DNA of 64,000 nucleotides from Aralia elata (Eukaryota; Streptophyta; Magnoliopsida; Apiales; Araliaceae). The notes beneath the pieces are model-generated. The model had not been told where the DNA came from, made no database searches, and saw only the letters and a program-made list of their open reading frames with translations. The translations under genes were made by a program, and so were the position numbers. The stretch spans positions 27,837,506-27,901,505 of the forward strand of contig CM068379.1 in NCBI GenBank assembly GCA_034770075.1, read 5' to 3'. This document shows positions 1 to 12,469 of the stretch, piece by piece. Each line of letters opens with the position of its first letter. The first letter of the stretch is position 1.

Positions 1-3000
1 AAAAATGGGTATGGTTAAGGAATTTGCATTATAAAAATAAATACAAGATTCGATTTAAGGAAACTTGCAATAAAGTAAAGTTTCGGTATAAGGAACTTGC
101 CTGACTGCTCAGCTACAAATAGTTCTAGCTTTAATTAACTTGATTGGGAAGACCTACCATTAATAGAGTCGGCCTATCCATTAGTACTGAGTACAGTTAT
201 AAGATACGCTTATTAAGGCAAATCAACTAACACATAAGTAAACCACACCAATCATGACCCTATTGTTGACCTTAAAAAAAATATCATTGAACCTTAAGTT
301 CATGATTTATTAAGTTAGAACATCAAACATGAAGGGTAAGTACATATTAAACCTTAAACAATTTATAATTTGTTTAATTAATGTTTTATTAACTTAAATT
401 CCTTTACTTACTCTCTAATATCACTCAAATAGTAATTATCTTGAGTTATTACTAAAAGTAAATAATAACTAGTTATGGTTACTTATTATTTAATTAGCAA
501 TTAAATAATAAGTAGTTAAATTATAAGTTTTAAATCAATATTCGACACGAAATAATACTAAATTTTTATTCATACCCTTAAGAAGTCTTTAGTTATTACT
601 TAATAATAACTAATCATTACCTTTACTTACTATTTAAATGTTTAAATAATAAATAGTTAATTAGACATTATTTATCTTTAATTATTATTTAAGATTAACT
701 AATAATTAATTAATCATTACCTTTATTATTAGATAATAATCAATATCTTTATTTATTGCTCGAGTGTTAAAAAAATAAATGGTTAATTAGACTTTATTCT
801 CCTCCTTGTTCTATCTCTAATTATTATTTTACTATTAAATAATAATTAATTAGTCCTTACCTTTATTAAATAACACTAATTAGGTAATAATCAATACCTT
901 TATTATTTAATACTAATTGAATAATAGTTACTTAATACCTTCATTTTAATGTTAATTAAATAATAAATAATTAAATAGACTTTATTCTTAGTTATCCTTA
1001 TTAAATAAAAACTAATCAGCTAAACAACCCCTTTTGATGATACTCAAAATACTTTAAAGGTTATTTGAAATTTTCAATAACACTTTGCTTACCCAACAGT
1101 TTTATCACATCTCGATAATGGTATTTAGAACATGACTATTATTAAACTCTTAATAATAAACTAATGATTAAACAAGGTTATTCACTTTCTGAAAATGTTT
1201 TATTACATAACTATCATAAATAAACATTTATGAGTGATTTAGTTGTTCTTAGTATTTTTACAATAATCATGATACACCGTGATTACGAAATAATATCATT
1301 AACCAAATAGAAAGAAAATCTTTAACAGTAAGTTACTTTTCACAAAGCCAAACAGCTCATCATCCATCAACACATACACATAATACCGAGCTCATGCTAG
1401 CAAAACATTAGGCATACAGTAATAATGGCTCTAAGCCTGCGAGCCATCAACACTAGTCCCGTGACAAGGCTTGGTACAACAAACATCACAACATGACATC
1501 ACTTGGTCCTATGCCTATGAAAATCAAAATACTAATCACATGACAACAGAAGTCTGCACTTCATGATCTGTCGCTTGACATAACACCTAGCCCAGCCCTG
1601 TTTTCTCTTGGACATTGCAGCGAACACATGGTGAGCATACCGGATCTTGAAGAAACTAACACGACATCTGTTATCCTACAACCACAAACCACAGCCCCTC
1701 CCTACACCACCTGGACCCTCCATGGCCCTCCACACAAATTTTCCAACGACAAAATAGCAACATAACCCAAGAATAGAAAAACGAAACAAAAGAAAACTAT
1801 CACGGCAGTTAGGTTCAATTTAAAACAGGACCATTATTATACCTTAAAGATTGGGGTGGAGCCGAACTGAGGTCCTAGTTGGTTCTCCTCCTTCTTCCGA
1901 TATAGGCAGTGAATATAGAGAGCATTCACCCCACCGTTGGCACTTTCGAACTGAGTTGAAACCCACTGATGGCCTCTCACTATTTCCCTCTTCTCACCTC
2001 GCTCTCTTCCTCTCGGTTTCGAAATTCCTCAAGACAGCAAGCGCTTGCCCTTGCAACATGGGCTCTATTTATAGAGGACTCCTAACTCTAGCTCAGCACC
2101 CACACCAATCGTGCGGTCAATTCGCGGCAGTGAGGGATGGTGATGGCAGTCCTTTCCGTCCCTCTCAATCGACCGAATAGGGGAATAGGCTAGCCCATAC
2201 CCTATTCGTCCTTCCTGCAGCTCAATTCGGCGTAGTAGTGGAGCAGTCGTCAATCGCCCGGCAGTCCGAGCCCTTTGGTCCAACGGCTAGCCATTCGGTT
2301 GGTATCCCCATGCCTCAGTCGTCCCTTCCGTACCTCAATTCGGCGTAGCAGATGGACGTCAGCAGCCCTTATCGGCAGTCTGACTATTCAGACCTGCGCC
2401 TCCCCTAAAATCCGATTGCCCATAGGGACTAAGGGTTATTCCCCAGTCCATTTGCTTGCTCGCTCGGTCGCCCCCATGCGCTCAAGTCTGCCCTGGAAAT
2501 AGCCAAGCTCCCTATCGTGAACCCATATGGAATCAGATGAAAGGAGTGAGGCATTTGGGCTAGATTACCCGAGCTCTCCTCTGCACCCAGTTAGTTTAAC
2601 GAATAAAACCTTCCCCAACCCACTTGATTTGGCCCAACCGGAAGAGGAATTGGTCCAGAACAAATAATGTTGGTCCATCCGAAATGAAAAAGGAGAATGG
2701 GTCCAATTTACTAGCTAGGATTTAATAACACTCCACAATCCTTGCATTACAATTAATTAATTAGTTTAAGTATTTAATTGTTTAAAATACTTACTTTGAC
2801 AATAAAACCCACCTTCAAATTATTTAATTTAATAACTTAAATTTAATACCATAAATAAATGTGATTAATTATTTGACAATTTCTAAATCTTCTTGCTATT
2901 AAACCTTAGGGTTAGATCACTAATTTAATCAGACCATTAGTGAATCTCATTAAAGCCAAAATTAACTTGTATAGTCACAAAAATAAAAGTATCACATACC

Positions 3001-3220
3001 CAGGTTTAAAATGAGCGTACAAAAATAACTCATTAGAGATTAAATATTATATTTAAGTAATAACAAAGTTTTAAAAAAAAAAAAAAAAAAAAAATTATCG
3101 GGTATTACAACCAAGCTCATGTTGGTTCCCAAAAAAAAAAATTTAGATGCAAAAAAATTAATTTTAAATTAAATTCATTATTTAATTAATAATGAAAATT
3201 GAAAATTTCGGATCATTACA
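1..3220 (-). mobile_element. El1 left LTR (3' LTR, truncated by window edge)
   Basis: This stretch repeats at 7950-11158 almost base for base, which makes it one member of an LTR pair. It ends in ...GATCATTACA at 3220 and is followed at once by a polypyrimidine run. On the minus strand that reads PPT followed by TGTAATGATCC, the usual start of a plant Ty3/gypsy LTR, so the element is transcribed from the minus strand and this is its 3' LTR. About 2 kb of the LTR lies outside the window. Differences from the right copy are few by eye: a 7-bp indel near 1685, single-base changes near 1300 and 1450, and poly-A length. They cluster in the last 80 bp. Short ORFs here (for example 1851-2180) are mirrored in the other LTR and show no protein-family resemblance. 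Confidence 0.93.
2065..2074 (-). promoter_or_regulatory. TATA box of El1 left LTR
   Basis: CTATAAATAG lies on the minus strand inside the LTR, in a GC-richer pocket. It is identical in the partner LTR at 10006-10015. It points in the direction of the element's PBS and ORFs, as expected for a U3 promoter. Confidence 0.6.
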
Positions 3221-3233
3221 CCCTCCCCTCCTT
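3221..3233 (-). other. Polypurine tract of El1
   Basis: On the minus strand AAGGAGGGGAGGG directly abuts the TGTAATG start of the 3' LTR. This is the plus-strand-DNA primer site of LTR retrotransposons and it fixes the element's orientation. Confidence 0.85.
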
Positions 3234-3238
3234 ATAAA

Positions 3239-3256
3239 AATTCCGTCCCCGGAATT
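3239..3256 (-). other. PPT-adjacent hairpin of El1
   Basis: Minus strand AATTCCG-GGGA-CGGAATT: a perfect 7-bp stem with a GNRA-type GGGA loop, five to six bases upstream of the PPT. The related element El2 has the same structure at the same place (19373-19390) with two compensated base-pair changes. Function is unknown. Confidence 0.6.
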
Positions 3257-4156
3257 GTAAAAATAAGAATACTAGCCGATTTGAATGATTCATACTCCAA
3301 TCTTCTTTAAAATTTATATGGTCAACTTGTGACTCATTTTCATATCGACGTGTAGCTCATATGCGATAACTCCACGCATAGCACACCTATGACTCTAACC
3401 CTACGTTTCCATTATTTCAAAAAGTTAATCGCGTAACCCGATTCTTCACAATCTTCTTCACTTACTATCAAATTACTTAGTTAATGGATCATCCTCTTAA
3501 TGCAAATCTTAGCTCGATAAACTCAAAAAATTTCTCTTCATTTTCAATATTTCCCTAGAAAGTAGCCACAAAATTTCATCTTAAAACGACTAATCCACTT
3601 ACCTCGAATATTTACACTTACAAGAAGTCATCAATACTTATATATTATTCACCTTATTCTATCTTCAAATTCTCAAATTTGGCCTTAAACAATACAAATA
3701 TTTTTCTATATCCGACTCCAAATTCTTAAATTTCGTCAAAACTATACCCACAGCTAACTCATGTAACAATCAGTAACACTGCATTAATAGGGCACTGCCC
3801 AAAAATACATCATAACCATAATCATAATCATGGACCTAATTGTGGCTGACATATTACATTCCTGAGCACAATACTACTACCATTTAGCTATCTCACTGAA
3901 CAACAAAAGTTGAGATAACTATTACATACCCCATACATTATAAGAGTTGGGACTTTTACTAGCACTTATACGAAAATTTGCGATTAGCTTGCATCCGCAC
4001 CGATACGCTAACAGACTAAACATATAGTTAATACATAAATATTACTGAAGCGCATTATCCTTCCACAATGTCGCAATACTCCTCAACTCCTTCGCAATTA
4101 TTTATTGTCGACTTGACTGGCCGAGTTTGAATTCCCTCCGACTACCTTCTTCTTCT
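3257..4156 (-). other. Non-coding interior of El1
   Basis: I find no protease, RT, RNase H, integrase or chromodomain motif on either strand. The stretch is AT-rich and full of stops in all frames. An autonomous relative would carry about 4 kb of pol here, so pol has been lost entirely, as in LARD-type non-autonomous elements. Confidence 0.6.
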
Positions 4157-4535
4157 TAGGAACAATTCTTGATTTGGTGATCCTGTGCTCCGCATTGGAA
4201 ACACCCACCCTTCTTCGGTTTAGGGCATTGGGGAGACATATGCCCTTCTTGATTACAATTGTAGCATACTCTTTTTCCTTTTAAACACACTCCCGCATGC
4301 TTCTTTTCTTACCGCAGTTAATGCAGGCAAAAGCCTTTTTCTTCCGTGGTTGACTGACTTCTGGTTCATACTTGTTGTTCTCTGCCAGACTGTTCCTACC
4401 CGCATTGATGCCTTCTTCGTATGCTTTTAGAACCAGCTTCACCAGTTGTTGAAAGGGATCTTCGTTTAGTCCCCCAAGTTCTTTCTTGACTTCTTCCACC
4501 GCTTGATGAGCCTTCTTATTGCATCGAGGCGGCAT
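4157..4535 (-). pseudogene. El1 mini-gag: gag N-terminus joined to zinc knuckles, capsid missing
   Basis: The frame opens with MPPR at 4535, the same start as El2's gag, and runs through a short charged helix-like stretch (FQQLVKLVLKAYEEG) straight to a nucleocapsid-type region. The first knuckle, CINCGKK, is read to 4281. One indel near 4300 (AAAAGAAG) then shifts the frame, and the next frame continues with HAGVC, CYNCNQEGHMSPQC and GCFQCGAQDHQIKNC, two textbook CX2CX4HX4C knuckles, before a stop near 4157. The order and spacing match El2's gag at 23148-22975. The central capsid domain of about 180 residues is absent. A product could bind nucleic acid but could not assemble a particle by itself. 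As it stands it is frameshifted, so probably dead or expressed only as the N-terminal part. Confidence 0.7.
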
Positions 4536-5332
4536 CCTATAAAACAAATGACCACAAAATGGCTTAATTCTCTTTTTCTAATTCCAACTAAAAGTTATAA
4601 TTACTCTACTTTTACTACTACACAACTCTACCCATACTGTTGTTCATCAAATCTACCACACAATATGAGTTCAGGACTTACAACGATCATATGGATCTAA
4701 GAATTTATCCTAGTCAGACCAAAATCGTCCATTCGCTGAGGGGTTCCACCATACGATTGCGAGTCCCGAACTTACCATAAGTGTGAGTTTGAAGAACACG
4801 CATCTAACCTCAACATTCTATATTTATCCGATATCTTATGAGAAAAGAATCACCTTCTCGCCATAAATACATCGAACAACGTGTCATAGATTTTTATTAA
4901 TTATCAAGATAGAAATTAAGTGTATGGTTTCCCTGCCCATACAAGGAATCGTACAACTCAACCGCTATGATGAATCCTCAGTAGAAATTTACAATACTTC
5001 CTAAATCTTTTAACAGATCATTTGTTATCCCAAGATTTCACTATGATCACTCGGTGATCCCATTCTATAATTAATTTCATTATCAATCATGTTACACATG
5101 ATCGTACTACATCATTATCAATCTTTAATAATGATTCACTACTCATAAGCACATTTTATAAATACTTTATACTCATATGTTTCTTCTTGCACTGCAATTA
5201 GCATTATGCTATTCCATCACATACAATTTCCCATTTACCTTAGGGATTACTACATATCACCTACCCCAAAAGTTGGAATTAACAAAAGTCATTCCACCTG
5301 CTAACAAAAGCTGAGACTACTAGCCCCTCCTA
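4536..5332 (-). other. El1 spacer between pre-gag ORF and mini-gag
   Basis: AT-rich sequence with no ORF of note and no recognised motif. El2 has a much shorter (about 290 bp) AT-rich gap at the equivalent place (23947-24237). Confidence 0.5.
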
Positions 5333-5777
5333 CTAATTAGTACACAAACACACATTTAGCATATACTGAGGTAATTCTTTCCTCAGCTTAGCTACCTCTC
5401 TTTCCTTCTCTTCCACTTCTTCCTTCAATGCTTTATTCTGCTTTTTCGGCTTCTAGCAACCTTTTGACAATTTCACTCCATCCTTCATTTGTCCACCAAT
5501 TCCTGATGTGAAATTCTCTATTCCCCTCCTCTAATTCTTGTATCTTTTCTTCCATTTCGGAGTTCTCATTAATTAACTCATTCATACGCTCCCCTGTCAC
5601 AAACAATTCTTCCTCAGTACGATTCTTGGATTCTACCTCTGATTTGGCAACGTTTGATTCAACATTTCCTACCGACTCTTCTTCCTTAGGTCTGCCCTCA
5701 GCGGCTATAGGTTCAGGTGCAACCACCATCTCCTCCCAGACAATGGGAACATCTATCAGCCCATTTCCTTCAGACAT
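5333..5777 (-). CDS. El1 pre-gag ORF: acidic, coiled-coil protein upstream of gag
   Basis: An open frame starts at MSEGNGL (5777) about 185 bp inside the element from the PBS and reads to TAA at 5433. The product is acidic (EEESVGNVES, TEEELF) with heptad-like runs such as NSEMEEKIQELEEGNRE. After the stop, the neighbouring frame continues the same character (NKALKEEVEEKEREVAKLR) to TAG near 5333, so one indel near 5437 probably split a longer coiled coil. El2 has an ORF of the same position, charge and coiled-coil content at 25047-24238. I do not recognise a named family. Inference: an accessory protein gene of this retrotransposon lineage, decayed by one frameshift. Alternative: a coding remnant without function. 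Confidence 0.6.
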
Positions 5778-5960
5778 TCTACAACAACAACAAAAACTTG
5801 TCATTAACTCACGAGTGAAATCTATAAATCACGTAGCACATAAAATCCTATACGGGATGAATTTTCTCAATTCACCTATTAAACTCTATATGAGTTTTCT
5901 TAACTTCTCTACGGTCATAATCCTAAGGTTTTTCCCCCAACCTAAGGTTTTATAACCTAC

Positions 5961-5973
5961 AGCTCTGATACCA
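5961..5973 (-). other. Primer binding site of El1 (tRNA-iMet type)
   Basis: Minus strand TGGTATCAGAGCT, the standard plant PBS complementary to the 3' end of initiator tRNA-Met, three bases from the end of the 5' LTR (TGTGACGCC on the plus strand at 5977). Confidence 0.88.
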
Positions 5974-6641
5974 ACCTGTGACGCCCCCAAATCCGGATTC
6001 CTTGAACCTCGGATCCAGTGCTCACGATCCAACTTAACAAACATTCTAACTACCCAATAAAAATGCGGAATATAATTATTGGTAACAACTTACAATCATC
6101 CCAGGTTTTCTAACCTTAATACATCGAAGTAATAACACAAAAGAGTTTACAACGTAGGTAAACTAAATAAACTGAGCATAAGTCAAACACGGACTTTGTC
6201 TTTTTCCTTTATCGTCCTTGGCGTCTTATACGAACTCGGACTTAATCTAAAAATGGTTCACGATATAGCTAGGGTGAGCACAAATTGCTCAGCAAGTTAA
6301 AATAGACAATAAAGATATATCATGAATGAGAAGAATACAATTCTTTGGATTTCACAATATACAATAATTGTGAATAATTGTCAACAGTAATGCTGCTAGA
6401 AGATTAACTGAAAAACTGAAAATCTTAACAATATTAATTTCAAGAGCGATATCGATAATGATAATTTTAAATAACACTTGCACGATTGAATAACTTTAAG
6501 AATTGATATTCAAAATCAATGGTAAAGAGTATTTACTGCTGAGTTGGTCATTATAGACCCTGAACATGGTCGAGGGCTTAACCAAGCATTTCACCTAGCG
6601 CACCTCATGAGAAACTTACCCAGGTCTTAGCTGAGCATCTC

Positions 6642-6715
6642 GGAGTAGTGTAATAGCTAATGCTACTGTAAACACTCAGGAGTAGTGTAACAGCTAATGC
6701 TACTGTAAACACTTA
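6642..6715 (-). repeat. 37-bp tandem duplication in El1 LTR
   Basis: Two adjacent 37-bp units beginning GGAGTAGTGTAA and differing at about two positions. The corresponding part of the other LTR is outside the window. Confidence 0.75.
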
Positions 6716-9700
6716 GGTGGATACGCGAGGTGGCCAAACCTCTTGTACCCAATGTATATGCATAACATTAACTATCTTGTGTGCGCGCTAAGTCGAATAA
6801 ATCGACATCAAACCCCTTTTTATAAGGGTTGTTCTGCTCAGTCTGATTATAAGAGTCCGTACCATCAATGGTTTGGACAGTTGCAACAATATTCAATCAA
6901 ATGAATTTAAATATACAAAGGTCTAGCCGAAACAATTGGCGTAGACTATATTTTAAAATAATTCTTATGATCTCATGCATAAGACTAGCCGAACTAGTGG
7001 CGTAGCCTCCTATTCAAACAGTTCAGGAATAAAGAACTTCAAGTAATAGATGTTCGATAATGAATAGAAATGCAAATGCACTATGTGCGAATACCAATAA
7101 TCGTCAATGAGGTGGCTAATTAACAATAATTAAACCACTAGTATACTCGGATAATTTAGAGTTTATAAATAATTGTACGATTTAAGGTACAAGGTTAAGA
7201 ACGATCTATAAAGAGACCGACAATTTAGGTTTGGAGAACTGGTCGTAATATAACAATACAACCCGCTTGAATATACAATGAGTAGGATTAACGAAAGCTA
7301 GCAAACAATTTATGAATTCAAAATTCATGCTTCAATACTTGGTCTAACCAAACAAGGGTATAGACCCATACTTATGATGCAAGTTATGCGAAATAAAACT
7401 ATTGGGTTTAAGCGATTCAAGAATCTGACAATATCTCAAATGCACATGAGTGGGGACAAGGCATAAATTTAGAATGTGTAGAATCACAAGAAATAGTTCA
7501 AATAGGGAACTTGCGATAATAATAGAATACTTGCTCAATAAACAAATCGAGTAAGATAGAACCCGCTGAATAATAATTTCAGTTAGATTAGAGAACTTGT
7601 AATAAATAATAAGTTCAGAAATTTGTAATAGTACGACAGTACTTATGTATTACCAAATTCAACAGGGATTAGAAATTTACTAAAAGCACAATGGAGTAAG
7701 ATTAAAGAAAACTTGTCTGTCAATAACAACTTGCAGAAGATGCGAATATCATTAATTATCAAGGATATGGAATAATTGTTAATAATTAAACCACTGACAT
7801 GTTTGTAATATAGTAATCTCGAGTTTGAGTTAGGAACTTGCAATACTATAGAAACCTTGTCTAATATTAAAGTAAACAAGAGTTAGAACCTACTCAATAA
7901 AGACAGGAGTAGGATAAGAAACATGTACAACGATAATACTTGCTTGAATAAAAATGGGTATGGTTAAGGAATTTGCATTATAAAAATAAATACAAGATTC
8001 GATTTAAGGAAACTTGCAATAAAGTAAAGTTTCGGTATAAGGAACTTGCCTGACTGCTCAGCTACAAATAGTTCTAGCTTTAATTAACTTGATTGGGAAG
8101 ACCTACCATTAATAGAGTCGGCCTATCCATTAGTACTGAGTACAGTTATAAGATACGCTTATTAAGGCAAATCAACTAACACATAAGTAAACCACACCAA
8201 TCATGACCCTATTGTTGACCTTAAAAAAAATATCATTGAACCTTAAGTTCATGATTTATTAAGTTAGAACATCAAACATGAAGGGTAAGTACATATTAAA
8301 CCTTAAACAATTTATAATTTGTTTAATTAATGTTTTATTAACTTAAATTCCTTTACTTACTCTCTAATATCACTCAAATAGTAATTATCTTGAGTTATTA
8401 CTAAAAGTAAATAATAACTAGTTATGGTTACTTATTATTTAATTAGCAATTAAATAATAAGTAGTTAAATTATAAGTTTTAAATCAATATTCGACACGAA
8501 ATAATACTAAATTTTTATTCATACCCTTAAGAAGTCTTTAGTTATTACTTAATAATAACTAATCATTACCTTTACTTACTATTTAAATGTTTAAATAATA
8601 AATAGTTAATTAGACATTATTTATCTTTAATTATTATTTAAGATTAACTAATAATTAATTAATCATTACCTTTATTATTAGATAATAATCAATATCTTTA
8701 TTTATTGCTCGAGTGTTAAAAAAATAAATGGTTAATTAGACTTTATTCTCCTCCTTGTTCTATCTCTAATTATTATTTACTATTAAATAATAATTAATTA
8801 GTCCTTACCTTTATTAAATAACACTAATTAGGTAATAATCAATACCTTTATTATTTAATACTAATTGAATAATAGTTACTTAATACCTTCATTTTAATGT
8901 TAATTAAATAATAAATAATTAAATAGACTTTATTCTTAGTTATCCTTATTAAATAAAAACTAATCAGCTAAACAACCCCTTTTGATGATACTCAAAATAC
9001 TTTAAAGGTTATTTGAAATTTTCAATAACACTTTGCTTACCCAACAGTTTTATCACATCTCGATAATGGTATTTAGAACATGACTATTATTAAACTCTTA
9101 ATAATAAACTAATGATTAAACAAGGTTATTCACTTTCTGAAAATGTTTTATTACATAACTATCATAAATAAACATTTATGAGTGATTTAGTTGTTCTTAG
9201 TATTTTTACAATAATCATGATACACCGTGATTACGAAATAATATCATTAATCAAATAGAAAGAAAATCTTTAACAGTAAGTTACTTTTCACAAAGCCAAA
9301 CAGCTCATCATCCATCAACACATACACATAATACCGAGCTCATGCTAGCAAAACATTAGGCATACAGTAATAATGGCTCTAAGCCTGCGAGCCATCAACA
9401 TTAGTCCCGTGACAAGGCTTGGTACAACAAACATCACAACATGACATCACTTGGTCCTATGCCTATGAAAATCAAAATACTAATCACATGACAACAGAAG
9501 TCTGCACTTCATGATCTGTCGCTTGACATAACACCTAGCCCAGCCCTGTTTTCTCTTGGACATTGCAGCGAACACATGGTGAGCATACCGGATCTTGAAG
9601 AAACTAACACGACATCTGTTATCCTACAACCACAGCCCCTCCCTACACCACCTGGACCCTCCATGGCCCTCTACACAAATTTTCCAACGACAAAATAGCA

Positions 9701-10005
9701 ACATAACCCAAGAATAGAAAAACGAAACAAAAGAAAACTATCACGGCAGTTAGGTTCAATTTAAAACAGGACCATTATTATACCTTAAAGATTGGGGTGG
9801 AGCCGAACTGAGGTCCTAGTTGGTTCTCCTCCTTCTTCCGATATAGGCAGTGAATATAGAGAGCATTCACCCCACCGTTGGCACTTTCGAACTGAGTTGA
9901 AACCCACTGATGGCCTCTCACTATTTCCCTCTTCTCACCTCGCTCTCTTCCTCTCGGTTTCGAAATTCCTCAAGACAGCAAGCGCTTGCCCTTGCAACAT
10001 GGGCT

Positions 10006-10015
10006 CTATTTATAG
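10006..10015 (-). promoter_or_regulatory. TATA box of El1 right LTR
   Basis: CTATAAATAG on the minus strand, identical to 2065-2074. In this 5' LTR it would drive transcription toward the PBS and pre-gag ORF. Confidence 0.62.
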
Positions 10016-11158
10016 AGGACTCCTAACTCTAGCTCAGCACCCACACCAATCGTGCGGTCAATTCGCGGCAGTGAGGGATGGTGATGGCAGTCCTTTCCGT
10101 CCCTCTCAATCGACCGAATAGGGGAATAGGCTAGCCCATACCCTATTCGTCCTTCCTGCAGCTCAATTCGGCGTAGTAGTGGAGCAGTCGTCAATCGCCC
10201 GGCAGTCCGAGCCCTTTGGTCCAACGGCTAGCCATTCGGTTGGTATCCCCATGCCTCAGTCGTCCCTTCCGTACCTCAATTCGGCGTAGCAGATGGACGT
10301 CAGCAGCCCTTATCGGCAGTCTGACTATTCAGACCTGCGCCTCCCCTAAAATCCGATTGCCCATAGGGACTAAGGGTTATTCCCCAGTCCATTTGCTTGC
10401 TCGCTCGGTCGCCCCCCATGCGCTCAAGTCTGCCCTGGAAATAGCCAAGCTCCCTATCGTGAACCCATATGGAATCAGATGAAAGGAGTGAGGCATTTGG
10501 GCTAGATTACCCGAGCTCTCCTCTGCACCCAGTTAGTTTAACGAATAAAACCTTCCCCAACCCACTTGATTTGGCCCAACCGGAAGAGGAATTGGTCCAG
10601 AACAAATAATGTTGGTCCATCCGAAATGAAAAAGGAGAATGGGTCCAATTTACTAGCTAGGATTTAATAACACTCCACAATCCTTGCATTACAATTAATT
10701 AATTAGTTTAAGTATTTAATTGTTTAAAATACTTACTTTGACAATAAAACCCACCTTCAAATTATTTAATTTAATAACTTAAATTTAATACCATAAATAA
10801 ATGTGATTAATTATTTGACAATTTCTAAATCTTCTTGCTATTAAACCTTAGGGTTAGATCACTAATTTAATCAGACCATTAGTGAATCTCATTAAAGCCA
10901 AAATTAACTTGTATAGTCACAAAAATAAAAGTATCACATACCCAGGTTTAAAATGAGCGTACAAAACTAACTCATTAGAGATTAAATATTATATTTAAGT
11001 AATAACAAAGTTTTAAAAAAAAAAAAAAAAAAATTCTCGGGTATTACAACCAAGCTCATGTTGGTTCCCAAAAAAAAAATTTAGATGCAAAATAAGTCAT
11101 TTGAAATTAAATTCATTATTTAATTAATAATGAACCTTGAAAATTTCGGATCATTACA

Positions 11159-12127
11159 TTATCAAGACTATATTTATGAGTGTATGAACTTGTGAATTCG
11201 TAGGCTTAAGGGTCAGAGGCTCGTTCTATTTATAGCATTGCAAGGATTAGGGTTTTATGGACTTTTCACACATTTTTGCCTCCACAAATATCTAGCCTTT
11301 TAACTTGTGCTGCTTGAGATCTGATCCTGGCCTCATGCTTGTGCTGGAGTGTGTTGGAATGTATTGGACACAAGCTAGCACACTCCTACAAGTTTTCTAA
11401 TTAGTTAGTTTACTAATTTAGGTTTAATTCACCTTAATCTTGATTAGAGTTTTGTAATTCATGTTTAGGATAACTTAATTAGGTTAGTAATAACTTAATT
11501 AAGCTTAAGTTTCATAATTAAGGTTTAGGAATTTCTTAATTAGAGTTAGGGTTTCCTAATTAGGTTTAGGGTTTCCTAATTAGGGGTAGGGTTTTCTAAT
11601 TTATGATTTAGGGTTTCAATCCTCCAATTAAATTTTAATTTTAAGTTAACGATTCATAATTTATATTATGATTCATTACTTAAGATATAATTATATCAAT
11701 TAGGGTTCTTGTGCACCAATTAGGATTTTGGTTCGCAAATTCAGTTAATAATTGTTAATTAGGGTTTTATAATTAGGGTTTATAATTCAAATTATCATTT
11801 TAAACCGTAATTAACTTATTTAGGTTTTAATAAGTTAATATATTATTATATTAACTTTGAAGCATGACAAATCACTTTGTCATTCCCAAGCACGACACAG
11901 CAGCTTACTAAAAATAATTTGATGGGATGCTTCTCGGTGAAATCGTGGAAAGCACGACAAATCATTTTGTTAGTGTAAGCACGACTAAGCAGCTTCGAAA
12001 AAAATTTTATTTGACCTAATTCTTTATTAAAATATACAATCACATAAAACAGAGTCGGAATAAGAAATTTCATTTAATAAACATATAATTTACATATACG
12101 AATCTTATCAAGGTCTGGAATATCACA
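11159..12127 (-). repeat. LTR-like fragment, probable insertion target of El1
   Basis: AT-rich DNA with a minus-strand TATA motif (11226-11235), several TTAGGGTTT-like stretches (11510-11620), and a right edge ending ...GGAATATCACA at 12127. That edge resembles a minus-strand LTR start (TGTGATATTCC). No PPT follows, so this is a tentative call. There is no coding capacity. Confidence 0.3.
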
Positions 12128-12469
12128 GTGATGATCCTATCAAGACAGCCCGGACTGTCTGTCAACCTGTTGGCTTAAACCTGTTGTAAATGACCTTACC
12201 AATGAGTTAAGTGAGCCTTGTTGAATTCTGGCAAGTGTAAATGTGACAAAGTCTCAGAAACCGTAGACTGACAGATCAAAGTTGGTCTCTATATCAAACT
12301 TTAAACCTCCATGCACTATCGTGAACTCTTTTGTATTTTTAACCCATTAAACTAGGGATCTAGTGTTCTAGGTCAGACCAAATTTCTAAGTCTGCTCAAA
12401 TAAAATGAGTATGACCTTAGATCAGACAATCAAAGAGTTCCTTTAAAACTGAAACTTTAATGCATACCT

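Larger units (their letters stand above)
5977..11158 (-). mobile_element. El1 right LTR (5' LTR, complete, 5182 bp)
   Basis: Bounded by the PBS on its left (TGTGACGCCCCC at 5977) and by ...GATCATTACA at 11158. It begins TG and ends CA. From 7950 it matches the window's first 3220 bases. LTRs of 5 kb around an interior of only 2.76 kb give an LTR-dominated, LARD-like architecture. Its left end shares the TGTGAC(G/A)CCCCCAAATCC block and an 'agggttgttc' block with the El2 LTR and the solo LTR at 36708, so all three belong to related families. The right flank starts TTATC; the matching left TSD is outside the window. Confidence 0.92.

Noticed and set aside
1851..2502. ORFs of 109, 72 and 75 codons in El1's left LTR, repeated at 9792-10482
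   Set aside because: Identical copies exist only because the LTR is duplicated. The frames overlap on both strands in a GC-richer stretch, show no known domain, and one is altered by a single-base indel between LTRs (75 against 88 codons).
11500..11620. Telomere-like TTTAGGG repeats
   Set aside because: The motifs are interrupted by CCTAATTA and occur only a few times. More likely AT-rich LTR sequence than an interstitial telomere.
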